Of a stretch of DNA of 64,000 nucleotides, positions 16,933 to 26,332 are shown one piece after another (position 1 is the first letter of the stretch; every line of letters starts with the position of its first letter). Below the pieces are notes generated by a model, which had not been told where the DNA came from, ran no database searches, and saw only the letters and a program-made list of their open reading frames with translations. Location: positions 248,001-312,000 of the forward strand of contig CANMWA010000004.1 in NCBI GenBank assembly GCA_947501475.1, in the 5' to 3' direction. The translations under genes were made by a program, and so were the position numbers. The DNA comes from an uncultured Aquimarina sp. (GTDB taxonomy: Bacteria; Bacteroidota; Bacteroidia; Flavobacteriales; Flavobacteriaceae).

Positions 16933-19074
16933 ATGTCAAAAACTATAAAATATCGCACCTGCCATCTATGTGAGGCTATGTGCGGCTTAGCAATCGAGGT
17001 AAACGATAACCAAGTCATAGCAATCGAAGGCCATAAAGAAGATATTTATAGTCGCGGGCATATATGTCCCAAGGGGATAGCACTCAAAGATTTGCATAAT
17101 GATCCTAATCGTTTAAAACAACCCGTTAAAAAGACATCTACAGGTTGGCAAACTATATCTTGGGAAGAGGCTTTTGATATTGCAGAGCAAGAATTCAAAA
17201 AAATACGCAAAAAATATGGCGACGATGCCATTGGTACTTATACAGGCAATCCTACGGTACATAATACAGGTACAGCAATAACTTTGTATGATACCATTAA
17301 TGCTTTAAATACTCGCAATCGTTTTGCGTCACATAGTTTGGATTCGGTTCCGGTTTTTTTAGTTAATCAAATGATGTTTGGTCATGCCATGATGGCTCCA
17401 ATCCCAGATATTGATAACCTAGATTATATGCTGATTATTGGTGCTAATCCTATAGCGTCTAATGGTAGTTTTATGTCTACTCCAAATATTAGAGAAAAGA
17501 TCAAAACTATTCAGCAAAAAGGAGGAAAAGTAGTGGTCATCGACCCTCGTAAAACAGAAACCGCAAACAAAGCCAGTGAGCATTATTTTATTCACCCCGA
17601 AAAAGATATATTACTATTATTAGCTATTATCAATGAATTGGTACTTCGAGATGCTATTAACGATTCAAAAGCATTGCTGCTTGCTGATCACTTAGATGAA
17701 TTAAAAACAATAGCGAAACCCTATACCAAAGAGGTAGTGTCTCCCATAACAGGTATTAGTATCGAACATATTACACACATTGTAGATGACCTAATCAAAT
17801 ATCCGCATAGTGTGATCTATGGTAGGTTAGGGGTGAATACACAATCTTATGGTACTTTATGTCAATGGTTAATCACTTCTATTAATATTCTATTAGGGCA
17901 GTTAGATGAAAAAGGAGGACTTCAGTTTACATTACCAGCCATAGATTATGTGACCTTAATGGCTCATGAATCAAAAATGTTTCGATATAGTAGTCGGGTT
18001 AAATCGTATAAAGAGATTGTTGGCGAATTTCCAACGGCTACTTTGGCCGATGAAATATTGATTGAAGGCAAAAATCAAATACGAGGTTTTATAAGTATTG
18101 CTGGTAATCCTGCCCGTTCTGCACCTAATTCTCAACGTATGGAAAAAGCTCTGGACGACTTAGAGTTTATGCTAGCTATAGATATGTATATTAATGAAAC
18201 CACACAACATGCAGATCTTATCTTACCACCTGCAGTTGGATTAGAAACAATGCATTATTCGTTTGTACTGCATATGATAGCTACCCGAAATACTGCCAAA
18301 TTTAGTCCAGCACCCTTGTCTATATCCAAAGAGCAGCGCTACGATTGGCAAATTATGGGTGAGTTGCAACGACGTTTGTTTACTGGGTCTATATTTCAAA
18401 GAATAAAAAGTAATATAATGTCTAGAATTCACCCAAAAACAAAATTAGATTTAGCGCTAAAAACAGGGCCGTATGGTGTGCTGGGTGGACGTTTCTTAAG
18501 AAGAGACGGATTGAGTTTAAAGCGTTTAGAAAAACATACTGGAGGAGTAGAATTATCCCCACTAAGTCCGGTTTTACCCAAACGTTTATTTACCAAAAAC
18601 AAGCGTATTGAATTGATGCCAGCACTTTTTGTAAAAGAAATGGAAAAGGTAAAAGAACTTTTAACTCCAGAAAAAGAAGAACAATACCCATTGAAATTAA
18701 TTGGCCGAAGGCATTTGCGAAGTAATAATTCCTGGATGCATAATTTGCCTGTTTTAGAAGGAGGCTCAAGAACATGTACGATGATGATCCACCCAGATGA
18801 TGCAGATTCTTATGGAATCGAACCTCAGGAAATGGTTGAGGTATATTCTGATTTTGGGGCTATTGCTATTGCAGCTGAGGTTACGACAAATATAATCCAG
18901 GGTACGATTAGTATTCCTCATGGTTGGGGACATCATGGTGAAGGAGTGCAAATGGAAACGGCAAAGCGTAATGCTGGTGTTAATATCAATACATTAATGG
19001 ATCATGATCGATTAGATGCTTTATCATATAATATGGCGTTTAATGGTCATCCCGTTGCAATTCGAAAATTATAA
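16933..19074 (+). CDS. Molybdopterin-dependent oxidoreductase, orphan catalytic subunit
   Basis: This is a 713-residue member of the DMSO reductase superfamily. The N terminus carries a [4Fe-4S] motif of four Cys (C10, C13, C17, C45 in TCHLCEAMCGL and GHICPKG). Molybdopterin-binding regions LIIGANPIASNGS, VVVIDPRKTETA, the molybdopterin dinucleotide domain near LIGRRHLRSNNSWMHNLP and IPHGWGHHGEGV follow. Where formate dehydrogenases have Cys or Sec (a CHSP-like motif), this protein has SHSLDSVP, so the metal ligand is more likely Ser or Asp. No signal peptide and no electron-transfer or membrane subunit gene is adjacent, so it probably acts in the cytosol with an unidentified partner. The substrate is unknown. 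Confidence 0.88.
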   Translation: MSKTIKYRTCHLCEAMCGLAIEVNDNQVIAIEGHKEDIYSRGHICPKGIALKDLHNDPNRLKQPVKKTSTGWQTISWEEAFDIAEQEFKKIRKKYGDDAIGTYTGNPTVHNTGTAITLYDTINALNTRNRFASHSLDSVPVFLVNQMMFGHAMMAPIPDIDNLDYMLIIGANPIASNGSFMSTPNIREKIKTIQQKGGKVVVIDPRKTETANKASEHYFIHPEKDILLLLAIINELVLRDAINDSKALLLADHLDELKTIAKPYTKEVVSPITGISIEHITHIVDDLIKYPHSVIYGRLGVNTQSYGTLCQWLITSINILLGQLDEKGGLQFTLPAIDYVTLMAHESKMFRYSSRVKSYKEIVGEFPTATLADEILIEGKNQIRGFISIAGNPARSAPNSQRMEKALDDLEFMLAIDMYINETTQHADLILPPAVGLETMHYSFVLHMIATRNTAKFSPAPLSISKEQRYDWQIMGELQRRLFTGSIFQRIKSNIMSRIHPKTKLDLALKTGPYGVLGGRFLRRDGLSLKRLEKHTGGVELSPLSPVLPKRLFTKNKRIELMPALFVKEMEKVKELLTPEKEEQYPLKLIGRRHLRSNNSWMHNLPVLEGGSRTCTMMIHPDDADSYGIEPQEMVEVYSDFGAIAIAAEVTTNIIQGTISIPHGWGHHGEGVQMETAKRNAGVNINTLMDHDRLDALSYNMAFNGHPVAIRKL

Positions 19075-19137
19075 TCTTATATATTTATAACAATAAATTT
19101 TTATTTTTAGAATTTTTATAACTAATAACTGTATGTC

Positions 19138-19707
19138 ATGAAATATATTAAATATCTTCTAGGGATTATCGTATTGTTACTTCTAGTTTTTTTTGGAAGA
19201 GGGTTGTTAACCCCTTCGGTTTCTTATGAAAACGAAATAATTGTAAATAAGTCTGTTAAAGAATCATGGGCAGTAATGTCTGATGAATCCAAATTGCCAA
19301 AATGGATAAAAGGATTTAAGAAAACAGAATTAATTAGCGGAACAGCAAATTCTGTAGGAGCAGTTTCAAAAATTTATGTTGACGACAATGGTGAGGAGAT
19401 GACCATGGAAGAAACCATAAAAGAGATTATAGTCAACGAGCTTATTTCGATGAAATTTACAATGGATTTTATGGATATGGATTATGAAATGCATATGAAA
19501 GAAAATAATGGTAAAACAAAAATCAAATCTAAATCAACAACCGCAGGAAACGGATTGTTTGCAAAATCAATCATCTCATTTATGACTGGATCAATGAAAG
19601 CCCAGGAAGATGAAAATTTACAAAGTTTAAAAAAGCTAATCGAAGAAAATACAAAGGATTATTTCCAGGATTTAAATACTATTGAAACTGAAGAGGAAAT
19701 AAATTAA
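19138..19707 (+). CDS. Membrane-anchored SRPBCC (START-like) protein
   Basis: An N-terminal hydrophobic helix (residues 3-22, IKYLLGIIVLLLLVFFGRGL) precedes an SRPBCC domain: the strand YENEIIVNKSVKESWAVMSD, then LPKWIKGFKKTELI, a Met-rich strand (FTMDFMDMDYEMHMK) and a long C-terminal helix. The fold forms a hydrophobic ligand pocket; the ligand is unknown. The C-terminal tail is strongly acidic (NTIETEEEIN). A perfect palindromic terminator follows within 25 bases of the stop. Confidence 0.85.
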   Translation: MKYIKYLLGIIVLLLLVFFGRGLLTPSVSYENEIIVNKSVKESWAVMSDESKLPKWIKGFKKTELISGTANSVGAVSKIYVDDNGEEMTMEETIKEIIVNELISMKFTMDFMDMDYEMHMKENNGKTKIKSKSTTAGNGLFAKSIISFMTGSMKAQEDENLQSLKKLIEENTKDYFQDLNTIETEEEIN

Positions 19708-19730
19708 ATGCATATTATATAACAAAACAA

Positions 19731-19762
19731 AAAAACCAAAGATTTTAAAATCTTTGGTTTTT
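19731..19762. terminator. Bidirectional intrinsic terminator
   Basis: A perfect inverted repeat with 16-base arms (AAAAACCAAAGATTTT and its complement) has A-runs on one side and T-runs on the other. It sits between the convergent SRPBCC and carboxylase genes and can end transcription from either side. Confidence 0.9.
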
Positions 19763-19778
19763 ATTTGTCTTTATGTGT

Positions 19779-21320
19779 TTATAACGGAATATTGCCATGT
19801 TTACGTTTAGGGCGATCTACAGCTTTGTCTTCAAGCATACTAAATGCTTTTAATAGCTTACGCCTTGTGTTTTTTGGAAGAATCACTTCATCAATAAACC
19901 CACGTTGTGCGGCGCGATAAGGGTTAGCAAATTTTTCGGCATATTCTGCTTCTTTTTCGGCTAGTTTGGCTGCTGGATCATCTGAAGCTTGTATCTCTCT
20001 CCTAAAAATAATTTCACTAGCTCCTTTGGCACCCATTACAGCGATTTCAGCGGTAGGCCACGCATAATTAAGATCAGCGCCAATATGTTTAGAATTCATT
20101 ACATCATAGGCTCCACCATAAGCTTTACGGGTAATCACTGTTACTTTGGGTACGGTTGCTTCGCTAAGCGCGTAGAGCAATTTGGCTCCGTGAACAATAA
20201 TTCCATTCCATTCTTGATCAGTACCAGGTAAGAACCCCGGGACATCAACCAATACTAACAATGGGATATTAAAACAATCGCAAAAACGAGTAAAACGTGC
20301 GGCTTTTTTAGAACTGTTTACATCCAATACTCCAGCCAAAAACATAGGTTGATTAGCCACAATACCAATACTTCTTCCGCCAAGACGAGCAAAACCAACA
20401 ATAATATTCTCGGCATAGTCTTTATGAATTTCGTAGAACGTATCCTCATCAATAATACCACCAATTACCTCATGCATATCGTAGGGTTTGTTGGGATTGT
20501 CTGGTATAATATCTGAGAGTTGCTCTCGTATTTCTTCGTTTAAAGTATATGGTAGTTTATGAGGGTCTTCAGCATTGCTTTGTGGCAGGTAACTGAGTAG
20601 TTTTTTTACATCCTCAAGACATTCTACATCATTGGCAGAGGTAACATGTGCCACTCCTGATTTTGTAGAATGGGTACTGGCACCTCCTAATTCTTCAGAG
20701 GTTACTTCTTCGTTGGTTACCGTTTTTACAACATTGGGTCCTGTAACAAACATATAACTTGTATCCTCGACCATTAATGTAAAATCGGTCATGGCGGGCG
20801 AGTATACCGCTCCACCAGCACAAGGCCCCATAATAGCAGAGATTTGTGGGATTACTCCAGAAGCTTGTACATTTCTATAAAATATATCCGCATATCCTCC
20901 TAATGAACGTACACCTTCTTGTATTCTAGCTCCACCAGAATCATTAAGACCAATAATCGGAGCTCCCATCTTAACAGCCATATCCATTATTTTACAGATC
21001 TTTTCGGCATGTGTTTCAGATAAGGCTCCACCAAACACTGTAAAATCCTGAGCATATATGTATATGAGTCGCCCATTTACGGTTCCATAACCGGTTACAA
21101 CACCATCACCGTAATAGATTTCTTTTTCCATTCCGAAATCAGTAGTACGATGAGTGACCAGGATGCCAATTTCTTCAAAAGAACCTTCATCTAATAGGTA
21201 TTCTACACGCTCACGAGCGGTTAATTTTTTCTTTTCATGTTGTTTTGCAATACGCTGTTCACCACCACCTAACTTTGCTAAATCTACTTTTTCTTGTAAT
21301 GCTTTTATTTTTGAGTCCAT
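19779..21320 (-). CDS. pccB: Acyl-CoA carboxylase beta subunit (propionyl-CoA carboxylase-like carboxyltransferase)
   Basis: This 513-residue biotin-dependent carboxyltransferase is of the PccB/MmdA family and moves CO2 from carboxybiotin to an acyl-CoA. Oxyanion-hole Gly pairs are visible in [14 protein letters not shown] and [13 protein letters not shown] in the N-half, and [10 protein letters not shown] and [13 protein letters not shown] in the C-half. The Asp that usually marks propionyl-CoA specificity lies in the second-half active site, but I cannot assign specificity with certainty from one sequence. It is transcribed after the biotin carboxylase gene across a 156-bp gap. Propionate activation at 8953 makes propionyl-CoA the most likely substrate. 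Confidence 0.9.
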   Translation of the reverse strand: MDSKIKALQEKVDLAKLGGGEQRIAKQHEKKKLTARERVEYLLDEGSFEEIGILVTHRTTDFGMEKEIYYGDGVVTGYGTVNGRLIYIYAQDFTVFGGALSETHAEKICKIMDMAVKMGAPIIGLNDSGGARIQEGVRSLGGYADIFYRNVQASGVIPQISAIMGPCAGGAVYSPAMTDFTLMVEDTSYMFVTGPNVVKTVTNEEVTSEELGGASTHSTKSGVAHVTSANDVECLEDVKKLLSYLPQSNAEDPHKLPYTLNEEIREQLSDIIPDNPNKPYDMHEVIGGIIDEDTFYEIHKDYAENIIVGFARLGGRSIGIVANQPMFLAGVLDVNSSKKAARFTRFCDCFNIPLLVLVDVPGFLPGTDQEWNGIIVHGAKLLYALSEATVPKVTVITRKAYGGAYDVMNSKHIGADLNYAWPTAEIAVMGAKGASEIIFRREIQASDDPAAKLAEKEAEYAEKFANPYRAAQRGFIDEVILPKNTRRKLLKAFSMLEDKAVDRPKRKHGNIPL

Positions 21321-21476
21321 ATACTATTAGTAGTTAGTCTTTAGTAGCTTAGGAGTTAGAATAATTAGAATTTTGTGCTTTTTTCATACATTTCTATCTA
21401 AATTTTCTTTTAACTTCTAACCGCTAATTTGACTTTATTTAATGTTCATTATTCTATATTCAACATTCATTATTCC

Positions 21477-22916
21477 TTACAAAGGTAATCGTATTATTTC
21501 TTGATCTTTTAAATATTGTTTCATCGCAATCATAGCGGCAATTTTTGCTTCTTCTTCCATTTCAGAATGCAAGATCTCTGGTGTGTAGTGTTTCTTAACA
21601 AAATGTGTGTCAAATTTACCAGATCTAAAGGCCTCATGTTCACAAACAAATTTTCCGAAAGGTAGCGTTGTTTGTACACCTTTTACGTGATAATTGCCAA
21701 TGGCTTTAATCATAAGTTCTATGGCTTCTTCACGAGTTTTTCCGTAAGTAATTAACTTAGAAAGCATTGGATCATAATAAATTGGGATATCCATACCTTC
21801 TTCAAAACCATTATCTACACGAATACCCTCTCCGATAGGGATTTGGTAGGTGTCTAAGTGTCCTACACTTGGTAAAAAATCATTTAAAGGATCTTCAGCA
21901 TATACCCTAAGTTCTAAAGCATGCCCGTTGATTTGTAAATCTTCTTGTTGTATAGATAGTTGTTCACCTCTGGCTACTCTTATTTGTAACTCAACAAGAT
22001 CTGTTCCTGTAATGAGTTCAGATACGGGATGTTCTACCTGTAATCGGGTATTCATTTCGAGGAAATAGAAATTATGATTTTCGTCAAGAAGAAATTCTAC
22101 TGTACCTGCACCTAGGTAATCACAAGCCTTGGCTACTTTTACAGCAGCTTCCCCCATTTTAGAACGCAACTCTGGAGTTAATACTGCAGATGGAGCTTCT
22201 TCAACAACTTTTTGATGACGACGTTGTACGCTACATTCTCTTTCAAAAAGGTGAATTGTATTTCCGTGGCTATCTGCCATGATTTGTATTTCTATATGTC
22301 GTGGTGAGGCTACATATTTCTCTATAAATACAGACCCATCGCCAAAGGCTGAGGTTGCTTCGCTAATAGCACGTTGCATTTGAGATTCGAGGTCGCTTTC
22401 TTTCTCTACTACACGCATTCCTTTTCCACCACCACCCGCAGATGCTTTGATCAATATTGGGAAACCTATTTCTTTTGCGATGGCTTTGGCTTTTACTACA
22501 TCTGTAATGGCTTCATCAATACCAGGAACCATAGGGATATCATAAGCTTTTACAGCATCTTTGGCAGCAAGTTTACTTCCCATCACTTTTATGGCTTTTG
22601 ATTTTGGACCAATAAAAATGAGGTTATTTTGTTCTACTTCTTCGGCAAAGTTTGCATTTTCACTTAAGAACCCATACCCTGGGTGTATTGCGTCTACATC
22701 CAGTTGTTTGGCAACTTCAATAATTTTAGAGCCTAATAAATAAGATTGATTAGAAGGCGCTTCACCAATGCATACAGCTTCATCAGCAAATTTTACATGG
22801 GGAGCATTTCGATCTATAGTAGAGTATATTGCAACAGTTTTAATACCCATCTTTTTAGCAGTGGTCATTACTCTAATGGCAATTTCACCTCGGTTTGCTA
22901 CTAATAACTTTCTCAT
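21477..22916 (-). CDS. accC: Biotin carboxylase subunit of acyl-CoA carboxylase
   Basis: This 479-residue enzyme has the complete biotin carboxylase architecture: N-terminal MRKLLVANRGEIAIRVM, HPGYGFLSENANFAE, the ATP-grasp glycine loop KASAGGGGKGMRVV, FIEKYVASPRHIEIQ, the cysteine-containing ERECSVQRRHQKVVEEAPS, and FLEMNTRLQVEHPVSELITG with the catalytic Arg/Glu region. It carboxylates the biotin on the carrier protein encoded 5 bp upstream. The pairing with PccB rather than with AccA/AccD genes argues for a propionyl-CoA-type carboxylase. The symbol is given for the family, not to claim that it is the fatty-acid synthesis enzyme. Confidence 0.9.
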   Translation of the reverse strand: MRKLLVANRGEIAIRVMTTAKKMGIKTVAIYSTIDRNAPHVKFADEAVCIGEAPSNQSYLLGSKIIEVAKQLDVDAIHPGYGFLSENANFAEEVEQNNLIFIGPKSKAIKVMGSKLAAKDAVKAYDIPMVPGIDEAITDVVKAKAIAKEIGFPILIKASAGGGGKGMRVVEKESDLESQMQRAISEATSAFGDGSVFIEKYVASPRHIEIQIMADSHGNTIHLFERECSVQRRHQKVVEEAPSAVLTPELRSKMGEAAVKVAKACDYLGAGTVEFLLDENHNFYFLEMNTRLQVEHPVSELITGTDLVELQIRVARGEQLSIQQEDLQINGHALELRVYAEDPLNDFLPSVGHLDTYQIPIGEGIRVDNGFEEGMDIPIYYDPMLSKLITYGKTREEAIELMIKAIGNYHVKGVQTTLPFGKFVCEHEAFRSGKFDTHFVKKHYTPEILHSEMEEEAKIAAMIAMKQYLKDQEIIRLPL

Positions 22917-22921
22917 ATATA

Positions 22922-23407
22922 TTAAACAAATTCTATTAATAATTGTCCTTTGTCTACAGCATCTCCTTTGTTTGCTGTAATCGATTTGATAACTCCATCT
23001 CTAGGTGAGAGAATCACATTTTCCATTTTCATGGCTTCTAAAATGAGTAATGGTTCATCTTCCTTGACTTCTTGATCTACTTTTACATGAATATCGAGTA
23101 ACAAACCAGGCATTGGAGCTTTAATAGCATTTATTTGTTTTGAAGCCCCAACAGAAAATCCCATAGCTGCAATTTGCATGTCCAGTGGGTTAGCAATATC
23201 AATCTGATAAATGTTATTATTAACTTTTATCGTATAATTTTTGTTATTGAAGTCTGATGTTACAATTTCTGTATGGTATGATTTACTATCTTGAAGTATA
23301 TGATATTCTGATGCTGAAGTTTGTATGGCATCAGCTTTTAAAATATCTTCATTGGTAAGATCAAACTCTAAGGTTTTATTTACCTTGACTTTGTATGAAT
23401 TGCTCAT
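22922..23407 (-). CDS. Biotin carboxyl carrier subunit of acyl-CoA carboxylase
   Basis: In this 161-residue protein, residues 1-80 form a small strand-rich domain (YKVKVNKTLEFDL, YTIKVNNNIYQIDI) and an Ala/Gly-rich linker follows. The biotinyl domain begins at KAPMPGLLLDI, and the biotin attachment Lys127 lies in the canonical EAMKMENV motif. The first gene of the carboxylase operon, it is spaced 5 bp from the biotin carboxylase. The N-terminal extension resembles that of the carrier subunits of three-part propionyl-CoA carboxylases and Na+-pumping decarboxylases. Confidence 0.92.
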   Translation of the reverse strand: MSNSYKVKVNKTLEFDLTNEDILKADAIQTSASEYHILQDSKSYHTEIVTSDFNNKNYTIKVNNNIYQIDIANPLDMQIAAMGFSVGASKQINAIKAPMPGLLLDIHVKVDQEVKEDEPLLILEAMKMENVILSPRDGVIKSITANKGDAVDKGQLLIEFV

Positions 23408-23623
23408 GATAACAAGTTTTAATTTGCGAGATAAATATAAGTATTAAAAAGAGTCGTGAAGGACTTCATAATTTATTTATTCAATAATTATTATGTATAT
23501 TACACATATTCAGTACAATACATAAAAAAGTACCTATAAGGATTATCAAAATTGGACCTACAATTAAACTTTTGATGAATCTTATAGTCTAAGTAATATT
23601 ATATTAACTAAAATTGAACCCAA

Positions 23624-24403
23624 ATGAAATTACCTAAATCTTTTTCAGTGCTTTTTACAATGATTTTGCTGGTAGTAATTGCCTGCTCAGATGATGATAG
23701 TTCACCTGTAGATAATGGAGGAGGAGAAACTCCAACTACTTTTAATATTAATGCTGTACTTACAAAATTTAATGCCGCAGGGTTGTCTTATGAAATTAAT
23801 GGTAACAATGTAATTTTTACTACTAATGGTTTACCTGACCATAAATCACCATATTATCTGGGAACAGAATGGGAAGCTGATTTATATGAAGCTTACAATG
23901 GTAGTAACCCAGATTTTGTACTTAATCCTAATAGAATTGCAGAGCAAAATATAACAATTACAATTCCATTGAATCCTGCTGAAGCTATTAATAAAGAAGC
24001 TACTGCTTTGGGTGTAATGGGTGTTGCAGTTAATGGAGTAGTGTTTTATAACCAATATGCAGGCCCCAATAATCAACCATTAACATCAGAGATTAATTCA
24101 TTTGATCAATATCTTGGACATCCACAACAGATGGGAGGGTATCATTATCATCAGGAACCTACTTTTCTTACCGAGAAATTTGGAAGCAACACATTTTTAG
24201 GTTTATTAGCTGATGGCTTTCCTGTCTATGGGCCGATAGAAAATGGAGAAGAAGTGACTAATGCCGATCTAGACGAGTATCACGGTCATACAAGTACCAC
24301 AGCAGATTTTCCTGATGGGATATACCATTATCATATCACCGCTGAGGATCCATACATTAATGGGAATGGATATTTTGGGACTCCTGGTAATATTACAAAT
24401 TAA
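23624..24403 (+). CDS. YHYH-domain lipoprotein
   Basis: The N terminus is a lipoprotein signal (MILLVVIACSDDDS, lipid Cys about residue 21) followed by an acidic linker. The C-terminal half is a YHYH domain: HPQQMGGYHYHQEPTF, a Gly-rich GLLADGFPVYGPIENGE and DGIYHYHITAEDPYINGNGY, giving the two His-Tyr-His clusters the family is named for. The clustered histidines suggest metal binding. It heads a tight operon with a MORN-type lipoprotein (3 bp away) and an SCO protein, which makes copper the first metal to consider. No enzymatic activity is established for the family. Confidence 0.88.
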   Translation: MKLPKSFSVLFTMILLVVIACSDDDSSPVDNGGGETPTTFNINAVLTKFNAAGLSYEINGNNVIFTTNGLPDHKSPYYLGTEWEADLYEAYNGSNPDFVLNPNRIAEQNITITIPLNPAEAINKEATALGVMGVAVNGVVFYNQYAGPNNQPLTSEINSFDQYLGHPQQMGGYHYHQEPTFLTEKFGSNTFLGLLADGFPVYGPIENGEEVTNADLDEYHGHTSTTADFPDGIYHYHITAEDPYINGNGYFGTPGNITN

Positions 24404-24406
24404 GAC

Positions 24407-24979
24407 ATGATAAAAAACATTGGTTTTATTGTGCTCTTCTTGATACAAGTTGGTTGTACTTCTAAAAAAAATGATATCATAGTTTCTGTAAAAGATCCAA
24501 ATGTACAACTGTATAATGGAGATTTGTTTTATAAAGATAATTTGTTTTCAGGAACGATAGTCGACCATTATACTAGCCATCAATTAAAATCAAAAGCATT
24601 GTACCAAAAAGGAAGAAAAGAAGGTACAGAAGAGTTGTTTTATCAAGAAGGTCAATTAAAAACTTATCGGGAATATACGGGGGGAATAAAAACAGGTATT
24701 CATAAAGGATGGTGGCCTAATAGTGCACCTATGTTTGAATATCAATTTGATGAAAAAGGTAGATATGACGGTTATGTAAAAGAATGGTATAGTAATGGTC
24801 AGCTTTTAAAAACTTTTAATTATAGTGATGGTAAAGAAGATGGTAGGCAACAAATGTTTAGATCTAATGGAGCAATCAGAGCAAATTATCAGGTGATAAA
24901 TGGCGAACGTTTTGGCTTAATCGGCTTAAAAAAATGTTATACAATCAAAAAGGATTCTACCAAAATATACAAACAATAA
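24407..24979 (+). CDS. MORN-repeat lipoprotein (YwqK-like)
   Basis: A lipoprotein signal (IVLFLIQVGCTSKK) precedes about five MORN-like repeats of roughly 20 residues, for example GRKEGTEELFYQEGQLKTYR, YDGYVKEWYSNGQLLKTFNY and GKEDGRQQMFRSNGAIRANY. These repeats form an open beta-sheet, and Bacteroidota have many such proteins of unknown role, often labelled YwqK-family antitoxin. Its stop codon shares a base with the ATG of the SCO gene (TAATG). Cotranslation with YHYH and SCO proteins suggests an envelope function. Confidence 0.85.
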   Translation: MIKNIGFIVLFLIQVGCTSKKNDIIVSVKDPNVQLYNGDLFYKDNLFSGTIVDHYTSHQLKSKALYQKGRKEGTEELFYQEGQLKTYREYTGGIKTGIHKGWWPNSAPMFEYQFDEKGRYDGYVKEWYSNGQLLKTFNYSDGKEDGRQQMFRSNGAIRANYQVINGERFGLIGLKKCYTIKKDSTKIYKQ

Positions 24980-25635
24980 TGAGGCAATTTTTATTGATAC
25001 TACTATGTGTCGTTTTGGTGTTTTCTTGTAAAAAGCAAAACAATGTCATTACAAAAACTTCTGTAAGTAAGCTTCCTTATTTTGTTTCTTCTGATTTTAC
25101 ACCTCAATGGTATGCATCATCTGATCTAGACGGAAAACATAAAATTCCTTATTTTTCATTTTTGAATCAAAATGGAGATACTATTACAAACAAAACATAT
25201 AAAGGGAAAATTTACATTGCAGATTTTTTCTTCACTATTTGTCCAGGAATTTGCCCTCAACTTACCAAGAACATGAGTATGATTCAAGATGTTTATAAGA
25301 ATGATAATGAAATACAATTATTATCACATACTGTCATGCCCTGGCATGATTCGATTCAAGTATTAAAAGAGTATGGGATTAGAAATGATATTGATTCAAA
25401 AAAATGGAATCTAGTTACTGGGGATAAAGATGAAATTTATGAAATAGCACGTAAAGGGTATTTTGCTGATGAAGACTTTGTAAAAACAAAGGATGAGAAT
25501 AATTTTATTCATACAGAAAACTTTATTTTGGTAGATAGACAAGGATATATTAGAGGTGTGTATAATGGCACTATACCATTAGATGTAAAACGACTGCTTC
25601 GTCATATAGAAATCTTGAAGAAAGAAACCTTATAA
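24979..25635 (+). CDS. SCO1/SenC-family lipoprotein
   Basis: I chose the ATG at 24979, not the earlier one at 24934, because it gives a proper lipoprotein signal (LLILLCVVLVFSCKKQ) and is coupled to the preceding stop as TAATG. The thioredoxin-like SCO domain has the copper-binding and redox motif CPGICPQLTKN (CxxxC) and a downstream His in NFIHTENFILVDRQG. SCO proteins deliver copper to cytochrome c oxidase CuA or act as thiol reductants. The length of 218 residues is typical. Confidence 0.92.
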   Translation: MRQFLLILLCVVLVFSCKKQNNVITKTSVSKLPYFVSSDFTPQWYASSDLDGKHKIPYFSFLNQNGDTITNKTYKGKIYIADFFFTICPGICPQLTKNMSMIQDVYKNDNEIQLLSHTVMPWHDSIQVLKEYGIRNDIDSKKWNLVTGDKDEIYEIARKGYFADEDFVKTKDENNFIHTENFILVDRQGYIRGVYNGTIPLDVKRLLRHIEILKKETL

Positions 25636-25676
25636 TACTCTATATTTACGACAAAGAAATAGCGATTAATATATTC

Positions 25677-26276
25677 ATGTCATTTTTAGAAGGTTATGTA
25701 ATAGGGTTTGGGATGATTATTTTTATAGGTCCTGTATTTTTTTTGTTATTAAATAGTAGTTTTCAATATGGTTCTAGAGCAGGTGTGGCTGTTGCTTTAG
25801 GGATAATAGTTAGTGATATTGTTTGTGTAACATTATGTTACTATGGATTATCTTCGTTTATCACTGTTGAAAGTAATCAGTTTTGGATTGGGATTATTGG
25901 TAGTATAATTGTCTTTGTTTTAGGGATCAATTATCTTGTAAAAAAAGCAAAAATCACTACTGAAGTTTCGATTCATACAAGAAGACTTCATACTTTTTTT
26001 ATAAAAGGGTTTAGCGTTAATTTCTTTAATCCATTTGTATTTGTGGTTTGGATAGGTGTTTTTAACTATGGACAACATAAATTTCCCGATACAAGATTCT
26101 TAATTGTATTTTTATCCTCTGTATTATTAGGAATACTGACCACAGATTTACTTAAGGTGTTTTTATCAAAGAAGGTAAAAAAGTTCATTTCAGTAAATCG
26201 ACTTACTATGTTTTTTAGAATTACTGGGGTCGTATTGATTGTATTCTCTATACGGTTATTGTATTTGGTATGGTAA
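25677..26276 (+). CDS. LysE-family translocator
   Basis: This 199-residue protein has six hydrophobic helices and LysE/RhtB features: an N-terminal GFGMIIFIGPVFFLLLNSS, then SRAGVAVALGIIVSDIVCV, and in the second half GFSVNFFNPFVFVVWIGVF. LysE proteins export amino acids or related small molecules from the cytosol. It follows the SCO gene by 41 bp, but the functional link is unclear. Confidence 0.9.
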   Translation: MSFLEGYVIGFGMIIFIGPVFFLLLNSSFQYGSRAGVAVALGIIVSDIVCVTLCYYGLSSFITVESNQFWIGIIGSIIVFVLGINYLVKKAKITTEVSIHTRRLHTFFIKGFSVNFFNPFVFVVWIGVFNYGQHKFPDTRFLIVFLSSVLLGILTTDLLKVFLSKKVKKFISVNRLTMFFRITGVVLIVFSIRLLYLVW

Positions 26277-26332
26277 AATCAATAAAAATGATTTTCCCTA
26301 TATTTGAGTAACAACTTTTAATACTAATCAAT

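Noticed and set aside
21321..21476. Short repeated phrases (TTCATTATTC) between the carboxylase genes
   Set aside because: They are few, AT-rich and imperfect, as expected by chance or slippage, and form no stable hairpin.
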